64,000 bases of DNA from Molanna angustata (Eukaryota; Arthropoda; Insecta; Trichoptera; Molannidae): NCBI GenBank assembly GCA_963576475.1, contig OY754972.1, forward strand, positions 12,111,062 to 12,175,061. Direction: 5' to 3'. A program made the position numbers and the translations under genes. Under the pieces are notes generated by a model. It was not told the origin of the DNA. It saw only the letters and a program-made list of their open reading frames with translations, and did no database searches. This document shows positions 23,500 through 35,300 of the stretch, piece by piece (the first letter of the stretch is position 1; every line of letters begins with the position of its first letter).

Positions 23500-24035
23500 T
23501 TTCTTTTATGTAGACCTTTGGGTCTGATTTTAAGAGGCCTACTCCTTCTGCAAAATGGTTTCCCAGCTATCCCTCTATCTTTAAGGTGGTCTACTGCGAG
23601 GGCAGGAGATGAGGAAGTCTAGTGCTGTCCATACTTTGGACTTTACCACACCAATCCCTCGTCCCTACTCCATCTGATGATATTATCAACCTCACAAATT
23701 CCCTTTACTCTGTGGTTCTTCACTCGGTCTCTCAAGGTTTTGCCTGCTTGTGTCTCCACACCATATGTCATCACTGGTCTTAAGCACACCTTGTAAATTC
23801 ATATTTTGGTCTTTACGGCCATATCCTCATTTTTCCAAATAAGGAATTTTAGGGTGTCAGAGACTGCAGCTGCTTTATTGACATGGCTCTGAATTTCTTT
23901 CCAGTGTTCATCATCTTCTGTTAGGTCTATTCCTAGGTATCTAAAAGTTTGGGTTGTTGTCCATGGTCAGGTTGCATGCTAAGTGTGTTTTTGAGAATGT
24001 CATACATTTAGTCTTGTCAATTGAAATTGCCATGT
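23500..24035 (-). pseudogene. Non-LTR reverse transcriptase remnant, second lineage
   Basis: On the minus strand, broken frames read KTKCMTFSKTHLA near 24,020, YLGIDLTED at about 23,930, then TYGVETQAGKTLRDRVKNHRV at about 23,700-23,780. This order (Lys-Thr-Lys block, YLG block, YG-ETxxG block, RDRVxN) is the C-terminal half of many insect non-LTR RTs. Stops and frameshifts abound. Confidence 0.65.
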
Positions 24036-24649
24036 AACTTGTGTATGTTAAATATAGACGTTCACAAGGCTAATTTAAAGTCATTCTTTGTAATGTAAAT
24101 TAAGAAAATTTTATATGTTGCTTCTAGAACTGATTCAAATATGTCTTAATGTATCCGAAGATCATTGAAACCTTATTTCTACAAATTAATGATAATATTC
24201 TTTATATAAAAATGAACAATGATAACCTTAAGACATATTATTACTGAATTTGCAAAATAGACCGATATTGAATTTGTTTTAGTTTACATGCATTCTGTGT
24301 GTGGTGATAAATGAATCAGGTTAAATTATATTTTATGACATATGTTCATGATTAAAATAATAGTATCAACTAAATACATAATGTCTGTCTAGAAATTTTA
24401 ATATAGTAAATAATTATGACAATCCATACTTAATTTTGTATTTACATGTCTAATCATTTGTGTAATTTCATAAATGGTGATAAAAATACATATTTACCAA
24501 GGTCAGTTACAAAGAGAAACGAGGTTTCACAAACAATATAATAAGTACCAATGTATATGGAGTAGTGTTAGCTGATAAAATATTTGGGATAAATCTGATA
24601 GCTGGGGCCATAAATGAATTTTACTTCTTTTCGCAAATGAATTAATCAA

Positions 24650-24840
24650 TTATATATGTAGCGAAATTAATTACAGGGATAAAAGGGCCCAGCAGAAGAC
24701 AGGTGTCCTGGCTACAAAACGTGAGGAAGTGGACCAGCATCCGGAGCATGGAGAAGCTGTTCGGAGTGACGCAGGATCTAGAGAGATTCTCTGAAGTGAT
24801 CACCAACGTTGGGGGAACCCAGCAGGTCACATGAAGAATA
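24650..24840 (+). pseudogene. Non-LTR RT extreme C-terminus
   Basis: Plus-strand frame reads KGPSRRQVSWLQNVRKW, then ERFSEVITNV, ending at TGA at about 24,834. Basic-SWLxNxRxW followed by a short tail is the end of several insect RT families. It is an isolated ~55-codon scrap. Confidence 0.55.
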
Positions 24841-25699
24841 TACAGATAATGATACAGACCAGTAACTCTCCCATCGACACATATTAGTTTAAAAGCCTTG
24901 TATCGGTGTATTTATGATTTTATAAGGGGCAAACAATGGACACTAAAACTTGTGGTTTACATTAAGTTATTTACTAGAAATTTTATGACATTTCATTTTC
25001 ATGTGTATCTTGACTCAATGTTCTAGTTTCAAACAAACTTTTATTCTGATGGCAGTGATGGAGGTGAATTGTTTTTTTATTATAAACATTGGGATTTCTT
25101 TTATCAACCTTAGATATTGTGAAATCGGAAAATACAAATAAAAAACAGAAAAATGATAATTTATGAGTAGTTATATTAATGTCATATATTTGAATTCTTA
25201 ATAAGAAATAACAGTTCTGATTACATGTACAAAATATATATTGTAAAAAAAATGTGGTAAAAAAGAATCGTGTAAATAAAAATAGTTATTTTGAACCAAT
25301 ATATTTGAAATTCAAATGGAGTACTACATCAATAGCATAATTTTAAAATTAAAAAACTTTTTTACAAAAAATATTGACTGAGAAAATGATAACTTAATAA
25401 GTTTTAGATTCAGGAGTTTTTAAACTTTTATTAGGTTTTTTTATGACTCGTAACTTGAATTGATTTAAAAAAAAACTATGTATGTACTGTAAAAAAAATA
25501 ACATGATAGAATTATAACTATATCTTTAGTCTACACTTCAGGTGTTACATATTTTAATGGTGATATTTTGACAATTTTTTGGTTAAAGACTTTAAATCAT
25601 ATTATTTCCACATTTTTTTTTTGTTTAATTAAATTTTTAGAGTTTTTTATCAATTAAATTTTGGTAAAAGGATTAAGATAAGCATTTAAGATACAATTA
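24841..25699. other. Intergenic AT-rich DNA
   Basis: Nothing recognised. Confidence 0.4.
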
Positions 25700-25990
25700 A
25701 AATTGGCCGCACACTGGGCTACTAGTGGCATCTACTAAAATTGACCACTAGTGGTTCAGTCAAGGCACTAGTGGCTGAGGGCGGGGAGAAACTGACGAAT
25801 GTGGCAGCGTGTGTGCACGCAAGGAGAGCTACAAAATGCACCCACTAGTAGTAAGCGTGGGCGGCTCCCACAACTTGTGGTTAAAACGCGACCATATATA
25901 ATGTATGAAAAATTCCATCCACAACTTGTGGCGGCCACTAATAGCTTTTCTGTGGCTGCCGCTAGTAGACCAGTATGTGAACACTCTAAA
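25700..25990. mobile_element. MITE with imperfect TIRs
   Basis: Left end GGCCGCACACTGGGCTACTA and right end (reverse complement) GTTCACATACTGGTCTACTA are imperfect inverted repeats of about 26 bp. The interior is GC-rich and full of ACTAGTGG / CCACAACTTGTGG motifs. An open frame at 25,799-26,020 has no resemblance to a known protein. No clear target duplication was found, so the superfamily is open. Confidence 0.55.
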
Positions 25991-26259
25991 CGAATATCAA
26001 ATCCAAGTCAAAGGTTTTAACTTGAATTAAGACAAATTTTATAAGTAAAGTCTCTGACGTAAAAAAAAGTGGATATACAAAAAATTTTATAAATATCACA
26101 AATGCTATTGATATAGGAAAAATTATGTTTTTTATCAACATAAAGAAAAAGCAGCATATTGCAACCAAAACAAATTATAGATACTTAAATAAAAAAAACA
26201 TCAATATGGTTGGGGTTCAACATTCAAAATGACAATAAAAAAATAATACAAAATATGTA

Positions 26260-27098
26260 CACAATTATTGGTGACAGGAAAATTATTCGAAAAACAATTA
26301 TTCGAATGCTCAATTTTACGAAAATCAATTTTACGAATGGCAATTATTCGAATCACATTTTTTCGAAAAACAATTTTCCGAACACACAATTATCAGAAAT
26401 TACAATTGTTCGAATTTTTATGACGTCAAGTTGGTAGTATTGTGAGAGGAATAAACCATAGATTTTTACTATAATATACTAGATGTCGTAGTTAGCAAAC
26501 TTTGAATGAAACGAAGTGAGGCATTTTCCGGGGGATTTTTGACGTTTTAGTACATCGTTTTTCCATAGAGAATAACGACTAATGTGAATTGTTTTCGGAT
26601 TTATTTGTCGTAAAAAACCCTTTGTTTATTTAGATTTTGAGAAAAGTTATTTAGGATATGTTGAAATATAAGGAAAACTGAAATATGTTGTCAACCAAAA
26701 CGACAAACGCGCGATATTCCATGACTCATTTTTTGCACGGAGTACTACATCTACATAGTATAATAAAAATCTATGGAATAAACAACATGGCGACGCACCG
26801 CTCTGTCAAACATCAGTTATTAAAAATGTGCTCAAGCATACGTACCCAACAATAATACAACAAGTAATAATAGTCTTCATCGAATATATTTTACTGGCAA
26901 CAAATATATCAAAAGAGGCAACATAATGACACAAAAATATATTAAATTCGGTCAATTGGTTTTCCAACAAATGTTAGTTCGAATAATTTGCTTTCGGACA
27001 ATTGTCATTCTGATAACTGATTTTCGAAAAATTGTTATTCGTACAATTGCGCATTCGAACAATTGTGATTCGAAGAATTTTCATGTAATCACAATTAT
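26260..27098. mobile_element. Foldback element with TTCGAA subrepeats
   Basis: Left arm (about 26,262-26,415) and right arm (about 26,955-27,095) are inverted copies. Each is built of ~15-bp subrepeats of the form CAATTATTCGAANNA (variants TTACGAA, TTCCGAA, ATCAGAA). The ends read ACAATTATTGGTGACAGG versus the inverted CCAATAATTGTGATTACATG. A second inverted-repeat element (26,457-26,775) lies inside. No protein is encoded. Confidence 0.65.
26457..26775. mobile_element. MITE with perfect 8-bp TSD nested in the foldback element
   Basis: 319-bp element with termini CATAGATTTTTACTATA (left) and, inverted, CATAGATTTTTATTATAC (right). Direct 8-bp repeats GAATAAAC flank it at 26,449-26,456 and 26,776-26,783. 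An 8-bp duplication fits hAT (P elements also make 8 bp). There is no transposase. Confidence 0.7.
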
Positions 27099-27384
27099 TG
27101 GTATTCATAAATATTATAAACAACACGTGCACTATGTCAATATTAAATAGTAATGGTTATAGATTGTCAAACATCTCGTAAAATATTCTTTAGTCACGAA
27201 TTAATAATATATCGAACACAACTTTGCATACATTCAATTATTAACCAAATTCAACTATAAAAATAGTATACAATAAAAAAAAATATGGCATTTTCTGGGA
27301 GAATTAAATATCTTTGAAAGCATCTGAGGCTAAGTATATGAGTCAATGAAGACCACCGAAATACAATTTGAAGGACATAGACAC

Positions 27385-27540
27385 AATTTATTATTGCTTT
27401 TCTGAGCAAGTGGCAAGTTTTTGCTGAATGAATATTTCTTAGAACCAATCAGTGTTTCTAGGCCAGAAAAGAATTGCGCGAATTTTTTGAATGAATTTCT
27501 CCTCAGTTTGGAATTGGAATTCCTTTAATTTTATTCCCTA
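27385..27540 (-). mobile_element. SINE-A, highly diverged
   Basis: 'gagcaagtggcaagtttttgctgaatgaat', 'accaatcagtgtttctaggccag' and 'gaatttctcctcag' follow the SINE-A order in reverse, with many changes. Confidence 0.5.
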
Positions 27541-27644
27541 CAGAGTATTTCATAATCAGATAATATCTTTCAAATAATATTTCTTGCTTCTTCTAATTTC
27601 AGGCTTTTTTATAACATTAACATTAAATCTTATTGCATTGTAAT

Positions 27645-27830
27645 ACATTTATATGCACCATGTGTAATTGGGGAGTTTATTGCCAAATAAAATTTCATTT
27701 AACAAACCTGTATTTCCAGTTCAGAGAACCAAGATTCGCAAGAGCAATAATTTTCTCCTCTGCCAGGAAACGAATACAGAACACCGGTACAGAAGACAAA
27801 TAGCTTAACACTATGCCAATGCAGTCTACT
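27645..27830 (-). mobile_element. SINE-A, diverged
   Basis: 'ggggagtttattgccaaataaaattt', 'ctgtatttccagttcagagaa', 'ttttctcctctgccaggaaacga' and 'agcttaacactatgccaatgc' run in SINE-A order on the minus strand, including a decayed tRNA-like head. Confidence 0.6.
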
Positions 27831-28854
27831 ATCATTATCATGTTACAATTACAAAAATTGAAACAAAATAAAAATTGGTCATTTGATATAATATTATGCA
27901 TTACTATAAAAGGTGTTACATAATATATTTATAAACAAATCTATTATTTATCAATACAGTGAACACCTATATAAAAAAAACACACTGTAGTAAACAAATT
28001 GAATAAATAAACATAAAAGTGAATGACAAATCCATGATATTGATAGGAATAATTTAATACTTAATAATATTTAAAACAATCAACATTGAAGAAATTCTAA
28101 ACATGTCTTTAAAAAGAAAATATTGTAAACATTATATAAATTATTCTTGCAGTTATTGAGTAACCGAGTAACCTTTTTCAAATAAGGACATGTATTTCAA
28201 TATGCACGAAGAAAATAAATATATGTACACATTATTTTATAAGAATTAAAACATTTTTTTTTATATTCAAAGATTTCCACTAACACTTAAGCAACTTGAA
28301 TAATTATATAAATCATCTTGAAAACACATTATTCAAAATATTGATAACAGAAAACTATGTATTTCGAGAATGAATTCAAATACTAAACATGATACATTTT
28401 TTTTATTAAAGTATATCTTTACACAATACATTTTTTCCTGATGAAATTACTCTTATCGTGATATTTATTTACAAAATAAAATAAAGTATTACCTCTTAGG
28501 AACCTGCCTAAATCTACTTGAGATCCAAACGATGAATCAATGTTTTAGCTGTGTTCTAGAACAAAATAAAATAAACATTTGGTCAATTTCCACCTTCAAC
28601 TTTGAAGTACCATATTGGTTGATATTTTCAAGAATAGATTGGACACAGCAAAATAGTATTACAATTAAATAATAAAATTCAACAGTGGATATAAACACAT
28701 CAGCCTTATCTGCTTGCCTATAAATAAATAATGATAGTAATTTAAAAAAAAAACACTAATATTTAAAAGATTTGCTAAATTATTTGACATGCTTAGTACC
28801 TGTTAGTAGCCGTAGAAGCAAAACAAATAAAAAAGCAAATATATCACTAATAAG
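27831..28854. other. AT-rich DNA downstream of EXO1
   Basis: Nothing recognised. Confidence 0.4.
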
Positions 28855-29240
28855 AATAAGATGTATGACCGGGTAAGAAACGAGGATATAAGGAAAGAAT
28901 GCAAGATGAAGAAAGATGTCATTACTAGAATGAAAGTGAACACATGGAGATGGTTTGGTCACATGGGGAGAATGAATGAAGAGCGCCTGACGAAGAAAAT
29001 ATACAGAGCGGAAAGGAATGGAATGAGAGGTCGGGGACGCCCAAGAAAGGGATGGCACAACCATGTGAACGAAATTTTGAAAGACGGAAATGTTAGAAGT
29101 GTGAGCAATAGACGAACATGTATGAGACGATGCATGAATGTGGACGAGGCGAGGGATGCGTTCCAGGATAGAAAAATGTGGGGGCCGGTTCTCTCTGCCT
29201 ACCCCGCAAGGGACATGGCGTGATGGTATGTATGTATGTA
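28855..29240 (+). pseudogene. Non-LTR family 1, well-preserved 3' end
   Basis: An uninterrupted frame of 120 codons (28,861-29,223) reads YDRVRNEDIRKECKM, WRWFGHMGRMNE, GRGRPRKGWHNHVNEIL and ends LSAYPARDMA before TGA. The element ends in GTATGTATGTATGTA. It is 5'-truncated. It lies tail-to-tail with EXO1, about 65 bp from the EXO1 stop codon. The long intact frame suggests a recent insertion. Confidence 0.8.
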
Positions 29241-29290
29241 TAATGCCATTATAAATTAAATGGAAGGAAACAATTTGTTTTTTATAAATA

Positions 29291-29296
29291 TTTATT
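29291..29296 (-). terminator. EXO1 polyadenylation signal AATAAA
   Basis: AATAAA on the minus strand begins 10 nt after the EXO1 stop codon (29,306-29,308). The 3' UTR would be very short, ending before the plus-strand retrotransposon tail at about 29,240. Confidence 0.5.
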
Positions 29297-29305
29297 TAAT
29301 GATGC

Positions 29306-32300
29306 TTACTTTTTAAAAAATCCAAAATTAGTCAATAATGACTGCTGACTAGATAAAACTGGAAGAGATGATTTTCTTTGAAGACCGGGCCTTCGACATG
29401 ACTTGGCTTTATTAATATTACCATTGTTTTTAGAAATAGGTTGATTTAGGTATGAACTGATCTGTTCAGTGGTTTGAGATTCTTCTGTACTCTGGGTGGA
29501 CATCTAAAAATGAATATTTGAAAATTAAAAATGTACGCAATTTATTTCTTGTTATTTTTCACAAATATTTATTCTATAAACATTCAAAATTATCATGTTT
29601 ACTTGGTATAAAATTTGTACATATTTGAGACAACTTTATATTCAGGCTAACATAGAATTATTTTCTATTTAAGTATTCATACCTGAGATGCTACTGGAGT
29701 TACCAAATCTTCTAGTGGATATGTATTTTCATTATACGATGATTGAGTGTCAGATCCGACATTCAAATTGTTGTTAACACTAAATGGGTTAGTAATTTTC
29801 TTAAATGTTTTGAGAGACTCACATAAGTTTTCAGATCTACTTCGAATTAAATCAACAGGTTTGTTCTCATCATGAAAAGTATCTGCAAGTCTGTGATTTT
29901 TTGAATTGTCTTTTTCCAAATCATCAAAATTCAAAGCAGCAATACCAGACACATTAAAACCGCTTTCTTCTTTTGTTTCTTCAATATCTTCACAATTAGA
30001 GTCAATGGTGCTAAAGAATCTACTTTCAATACAATGAGTATTGTCCAAAGTGGTCCTTTGAAATTTGCTAATTCTATTTAGACCAATTGTTGCATTAGAT
30101 TGTATTAACTTTTTATAGTTGCGATTTCTACTCTCTATGATTGGTGAAGATTCTTTTTTGGGGGATAAAGAGTTTTCCCTCTCGGGAGAATGGAGTCTTC
30201 TTTTTCTACTGCTACTATTACCACAACTATCAATATTAAATTTATTTTCCGGGCTATCGTGATGACTTTTCAAAAATGGATTTCTTGATTCTGTAATTTT
30301 TATATCATCAAATTCTTGAGTCTCCTCAATAACAATATGCTTTTTTGTTGGCTTTTTCACACAATACATTGCACTTAAGTCTTCAATAGTTAATCTGTAA
30401 AAAAAACACTGAACATAATTTCAACATTCAAATTATTAAACATACAATATTAAGTACGTATATACCCTTGGAATGATCATTAAACGGAGCTATAGATCCT
30501 AAACTTCAATATATTTAAGTGACTTGAATGTGCATTCGGCCCTCATGTAAAAACTAAGTATGGGCCCCAAACTTTTTTTTTAAAAGTGAGCATATTTGCA
30601 CATAGTATAATATATTATATTTACTACTGCTACTACATATTAGCACATAATAAATATTTCCATATAGAGTTTACAGTAAAATAAATTCATAGTAAGGCAC
30701 CATTTTCAAAACATTTGTTTTGATATTTGCAAAATCACTAATAATTTTTTTAGGGTCTTTTTTTTTTAAATATTATCTTATTTGTTTCTGTTTAAGTTTG
30801 AATTTTTAAATTGTAATTTTTTTTTTCAAATTGTTTATAGATTAATTTGGGCCCTCATGCTTTGCATGGCCCTGCTCTTAGGTAGCTACGCCAATGTTTA
30901 AAACGTCAAACGATGTCAGCAATGCTAAGCATTTATTTGATCAGAATGAAAAGACACAAGAGGATGCATTAAACAAAATGAGACACTTAAAACACACATA
31001 TTATGTAGACTATAAAAATGTTTTGTAATTTTTAATAAAAAAATATATACATATATTTACCCAGTATCATTATTTTCATTATTAATTGGTCGGATTACTT
31101 TAGAAGTCAATTGTCTTGTGGTTGGAATAGATATAGCTAAACATTTTTCCTTTTTTACTAATGAACTATTTGTGTGTTTTATATGTTCAGAAAAATCTTT
31201 ACTCCAGATACTTTTATGAGGAGCTATACTGTGCTGCTTCCAACTATTAGTTTTTCCTCCTGCAAGCTGAAAATGATCAAATAAAGAAAATAAATGGATA
31301 TTATAATAAAGTTTGGGGACGTTGAGAAAATATGAAATTACTATTACAGTGTCACTGATTCAAGATGCTTTGGCCCCGGCACAGGTTTTTTTTTCTTAGT
31401 GGTTCAATGGAGATGCAATGCTAATAATGTGTCAATCAATATATAATATATAAATAAATATGCTAAATAGATGCTTCCACGTGCACAATAGATCAAATAT
31501 GGTTGCAGTGCGGGGGCGTAGGGTCCCACTCCAAACTAATAATAGATGCTTCCACCATACATAGTAAAAAGAAAGACAATGTATACAACGATGGATGATA
31601 AAATCTACACTTGCCATTTTCCTGAAGTTATGGTTATAATCTATGGAATAAAGTGATGATTTTACATTGCCTCTACCCGTAGGAATATTTAAAAAAAGAC
31701 TATAGAAATTATTACGAGTATAATTTCATCATGAACTACTACTCTGTAAACGTAACAACGTTAAACTTAATACAGAAATTGTATTTGTCAAATAATTCTT
31801 GATCAATATTCCTTCTCCATCCTCCAATTCCCTCCTTCATTACTGTGATCAGTTTGTTCATTATAGTCATATTTTTTCTTTATTTTGGTATTGTTAAAAA
31901 AAAAACATATACACTATTGGACTTCATTTACCCAAAGCTTCTTATGGCAACAGCCTTTGTACATATGTTTAAACATAAATTAATATAAAATAGTTTTACA
32001 CTATTTTATAACTCTCTCTCTCTTCCTTAGCTTGCATCCCACATGATGGTGGGGTCCGCTCTCCTCACTGCGCTCCTCCACTTCGCCCTATCCTGAGCAT
32101 CGTCCTCAGAGACATCACATTCCTGCATGTCCTCAGCCACCAGGCCTTTCTATCGTTTTTCGGGACGCCCTCTGAATCTTTTGCCAGACACTCGATGGTC
32201 CAGTGCAGTGTTTCCTATATATTCTGGAGGTTTTCTAAGGATATGCCCGAAGCACCTCAGTCTATTCTCCATCAGCTTATCGGATACATCGCGTACACCC

Positions 32301-35300
32301 AGGCTACCTCTTATATATTCATTTCGTATTATATCTCTTCTCGTGACGCCGCACATCCACCTAAGCATCTTAATCTCGGCTGTTTGCACTGACTGAACTT
32401 GTCTTCGAGTGATGGTCCAGGTCTCGCTATCATGTCAACACCGGTCTGATCATTGTCTTGTATATATGGCCTTTCATCTTCACTGGCATTCGCTTGTCAC
32501 AGATTACTCCCGTCACTTCTCTCCGTTTAAGCCAGGCTGCGGCAATACAGTGCTGAATGTTAGTTTCCAGGCTTCCTGACTCATGTATCATGTTCCCGAG
32601 ATACTTGTATTTATCACATCTTGTGACTTGCTGCCCATCAATTGTAATCGGGTCAGTGTCTGTTTGGGGAACATTGCAAGCCATAAACTGTGTTTTGCTC
32701 ACACTCAGCACCAGGCCTCCTTTCTGTAACTGGTGTTTCCACGCCAGAAGGGCTTGCTGTAGGGAGTCCTTGTCTTCGGTGCAGATTGCTATGTTGTAGT
32801 TTTACACTATTTTATAACTATATAAAGAAATACCAACCGTTTTTGGATTATCAGGATGCCAATCGTCCATTTTTTTCAACGAAAAAGGATCTAAATTTCC
32901 AATTGCTAATTGAAATGCTACATCTTCATCTAACACTTCTCCCGCATTAGAACACACCTCTATTTCTGTACCTGTAAGGATATTAACAAAATATAAATGT
33001 ACTTTAGGTTTATATTTACGGTGATTAATATCTTACAAGCGTTTTTTTTTATTTTCTCTTTTGTTTTTAAGTTAGTAAAAACGAGTTATTGATGATGAGC
33101 GCAAACTCCAAAATGTTATAAATTATTTCTCAAGTTATAAAGTAGAAGTATATACAAAGTTTGTGTTTTATTTAAAAATTTTAATGTAATATGAATTAAA
33201 TCTTAATAGCTGGTGTACCCTACGTAGCCATGTTAAAAAATGATATGGACAATTCGCATACATTGTAAAAAATATTTTCAAAAAATGTTTTTTTTTTAAA
33301 TCCTTCTAGCGGCTTCTTCACGTCAGTTTGATATGTAGCTCATTGTGAATGATTGGCTTCTAGAGGTCTTGGGTCTTCCATAGTTCGATCTCTCAAATGA
33401 ATCTTAAGATCTTCAGTGTGCTGGCTTCTATGATTTGTATTTCATCAGCGATGTGAGAGCCAAGTATTCTGGCTCTTGTTTGCATCATGTCTGCTAAGTT
33501 CAGAGAGGATAGTCAAACAATTGGGCTTCATTTATGATTTTATGTTAAAATGACAATTTGTAATACAATAGACATTTTAAAAACCTAATAAAATGAAACT
33601 AATTACCTTCATCTTCTAAACTATTTAACCGTACAAGTTTTCTTAACAAGGGGTCATACACAAATTGATGTTTGAATGTTGCCTCAGCCTTCATGAATCC
33701 ATCACGATATTCCTCAGTGACAATCAAATTACATTTATTGTAGTAAGAAGGTAACTTCCGTAAAGCCTAAAACAAAATGGGGCAAATTTTAGTCGCAGAA
33801 AATATGTGGCTTCTGTTGAGAGTTTGATTTTTTGGGGGAGTGAAATTATAAGTCACAAATCCACTCAGAGTTTATTTGATTACAGTAAGATTTTATAATT
33901 TTTACATTAAACTAAACCAAACATTGCATTTTGGCTTGATACATTTTATAGGTATCGAGAAACATTTTGAAAATATTTGGATGTGTGGGGAATGGTTTAT
34001 GCATCTACCGACCAAGCGAAAACCTAAAATTTGTGTTCTGTGTAGCCGATGCCATTATTCAATATGTTTTGATTGAATCTTGATTTGATAAAATTATCAT
34101 ATTTTGTGTTCCGTATCCATGACTGGAGTCCATTATGAGAGTGAGCTCTCTTTTCCGCTCGGTTGTTCATATTACCCCACTTTTTCACATAAAAATTCGT
34201 CAAATACTCCTAATTTTCTTCCTTATGGCAACACCGGCGATGTTGGCGTCCTTTCTGCGCCGCCATTTTGAATCATATGACGCTTTATTTTCAAAGCTAA
34301 CGGTTGTAAATTGTGCCGTGTTGCGGAAAAATTCATAAAACTATAAATTTTCTAGTATTTTTTTCCGTGTACGGCGTGTATTAACCCTAAAATACTCATT
34401 TCTTCAAGTTCACGTGCTTAAGATAGTGACTTTTATTTATTTTATAGTGTTTTCGAGATATTGACTCTTCAAGTGTTCATGTGCTTAAGATAGTGACTTT
34501 TAATTATTGTTATATAGTGTTTACGAGATATTGACTCATTTAATTCAAATATGTCTAATAAAAGCAGTGAAGAATTTATCGGCTTTCCCGATTCGCCGAT
34601 AATTCCGCGGACGACTCTAAAAAGACGTCACGAAGAGACTAAATTGCGCTCCCCGAGTCGCGAAAGTAGTCGATCCGCCCGTGAGCATGCCAGGGCATCA
34701 GCCGACACAGAGGTCCGTGCCGGCAGCAGCTCGCAAAACTATGCGCGAGAAAACTCGTCCCGTTACGCGTCGGACACTTCGAGCGATTCTTCCCGCGATA
34801 ATCGCAGACAGCGAAGGAAGTCGTATCGCCACGCATATGATCCACGGGTGGATTATTTGTGTAAACAAGTGGGCGACTTGACAAACCTACTTAGAGGTCA
34901 GCAGGAGAGTCAAATACCCGCTAATGTTTCACACCAACCACTGCCACAAAAACACCTCGACTTTGGCGAGTTAACGACGATAACTAAGGAACCGCTAGTT
35001 CCCGAGGCCGACGCACGACGCGTAAAACAGATATCAAGTCTGCAGCGTTTCGAGTCAAAGGAGTGGTCGTCGGTGCGTTACATCGATGTGCAAAAATCCT
35101 ACGTTGCGACTCCTGCCTTTGTGGATCTGGAAGTCAACGAGGAATTGCGTAGACTCGATAAAAAAGCGACGCACTTGACAGGTCTGGACAGGACCTTCGG
35201 AGCACTATCTAATGCTCTACTGGCACAAAGAGAGGTCTTACGCGACAACATGCAGAACTTCGTGAACTGGACTGCCGATGCGGAAACCTTATTAACACCT

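Noticed and set aside
25799..26020. 73-codon GC-richer frame as a gene
   Set aside because: It falls within a MITE with inverted ends and has no known protein features.
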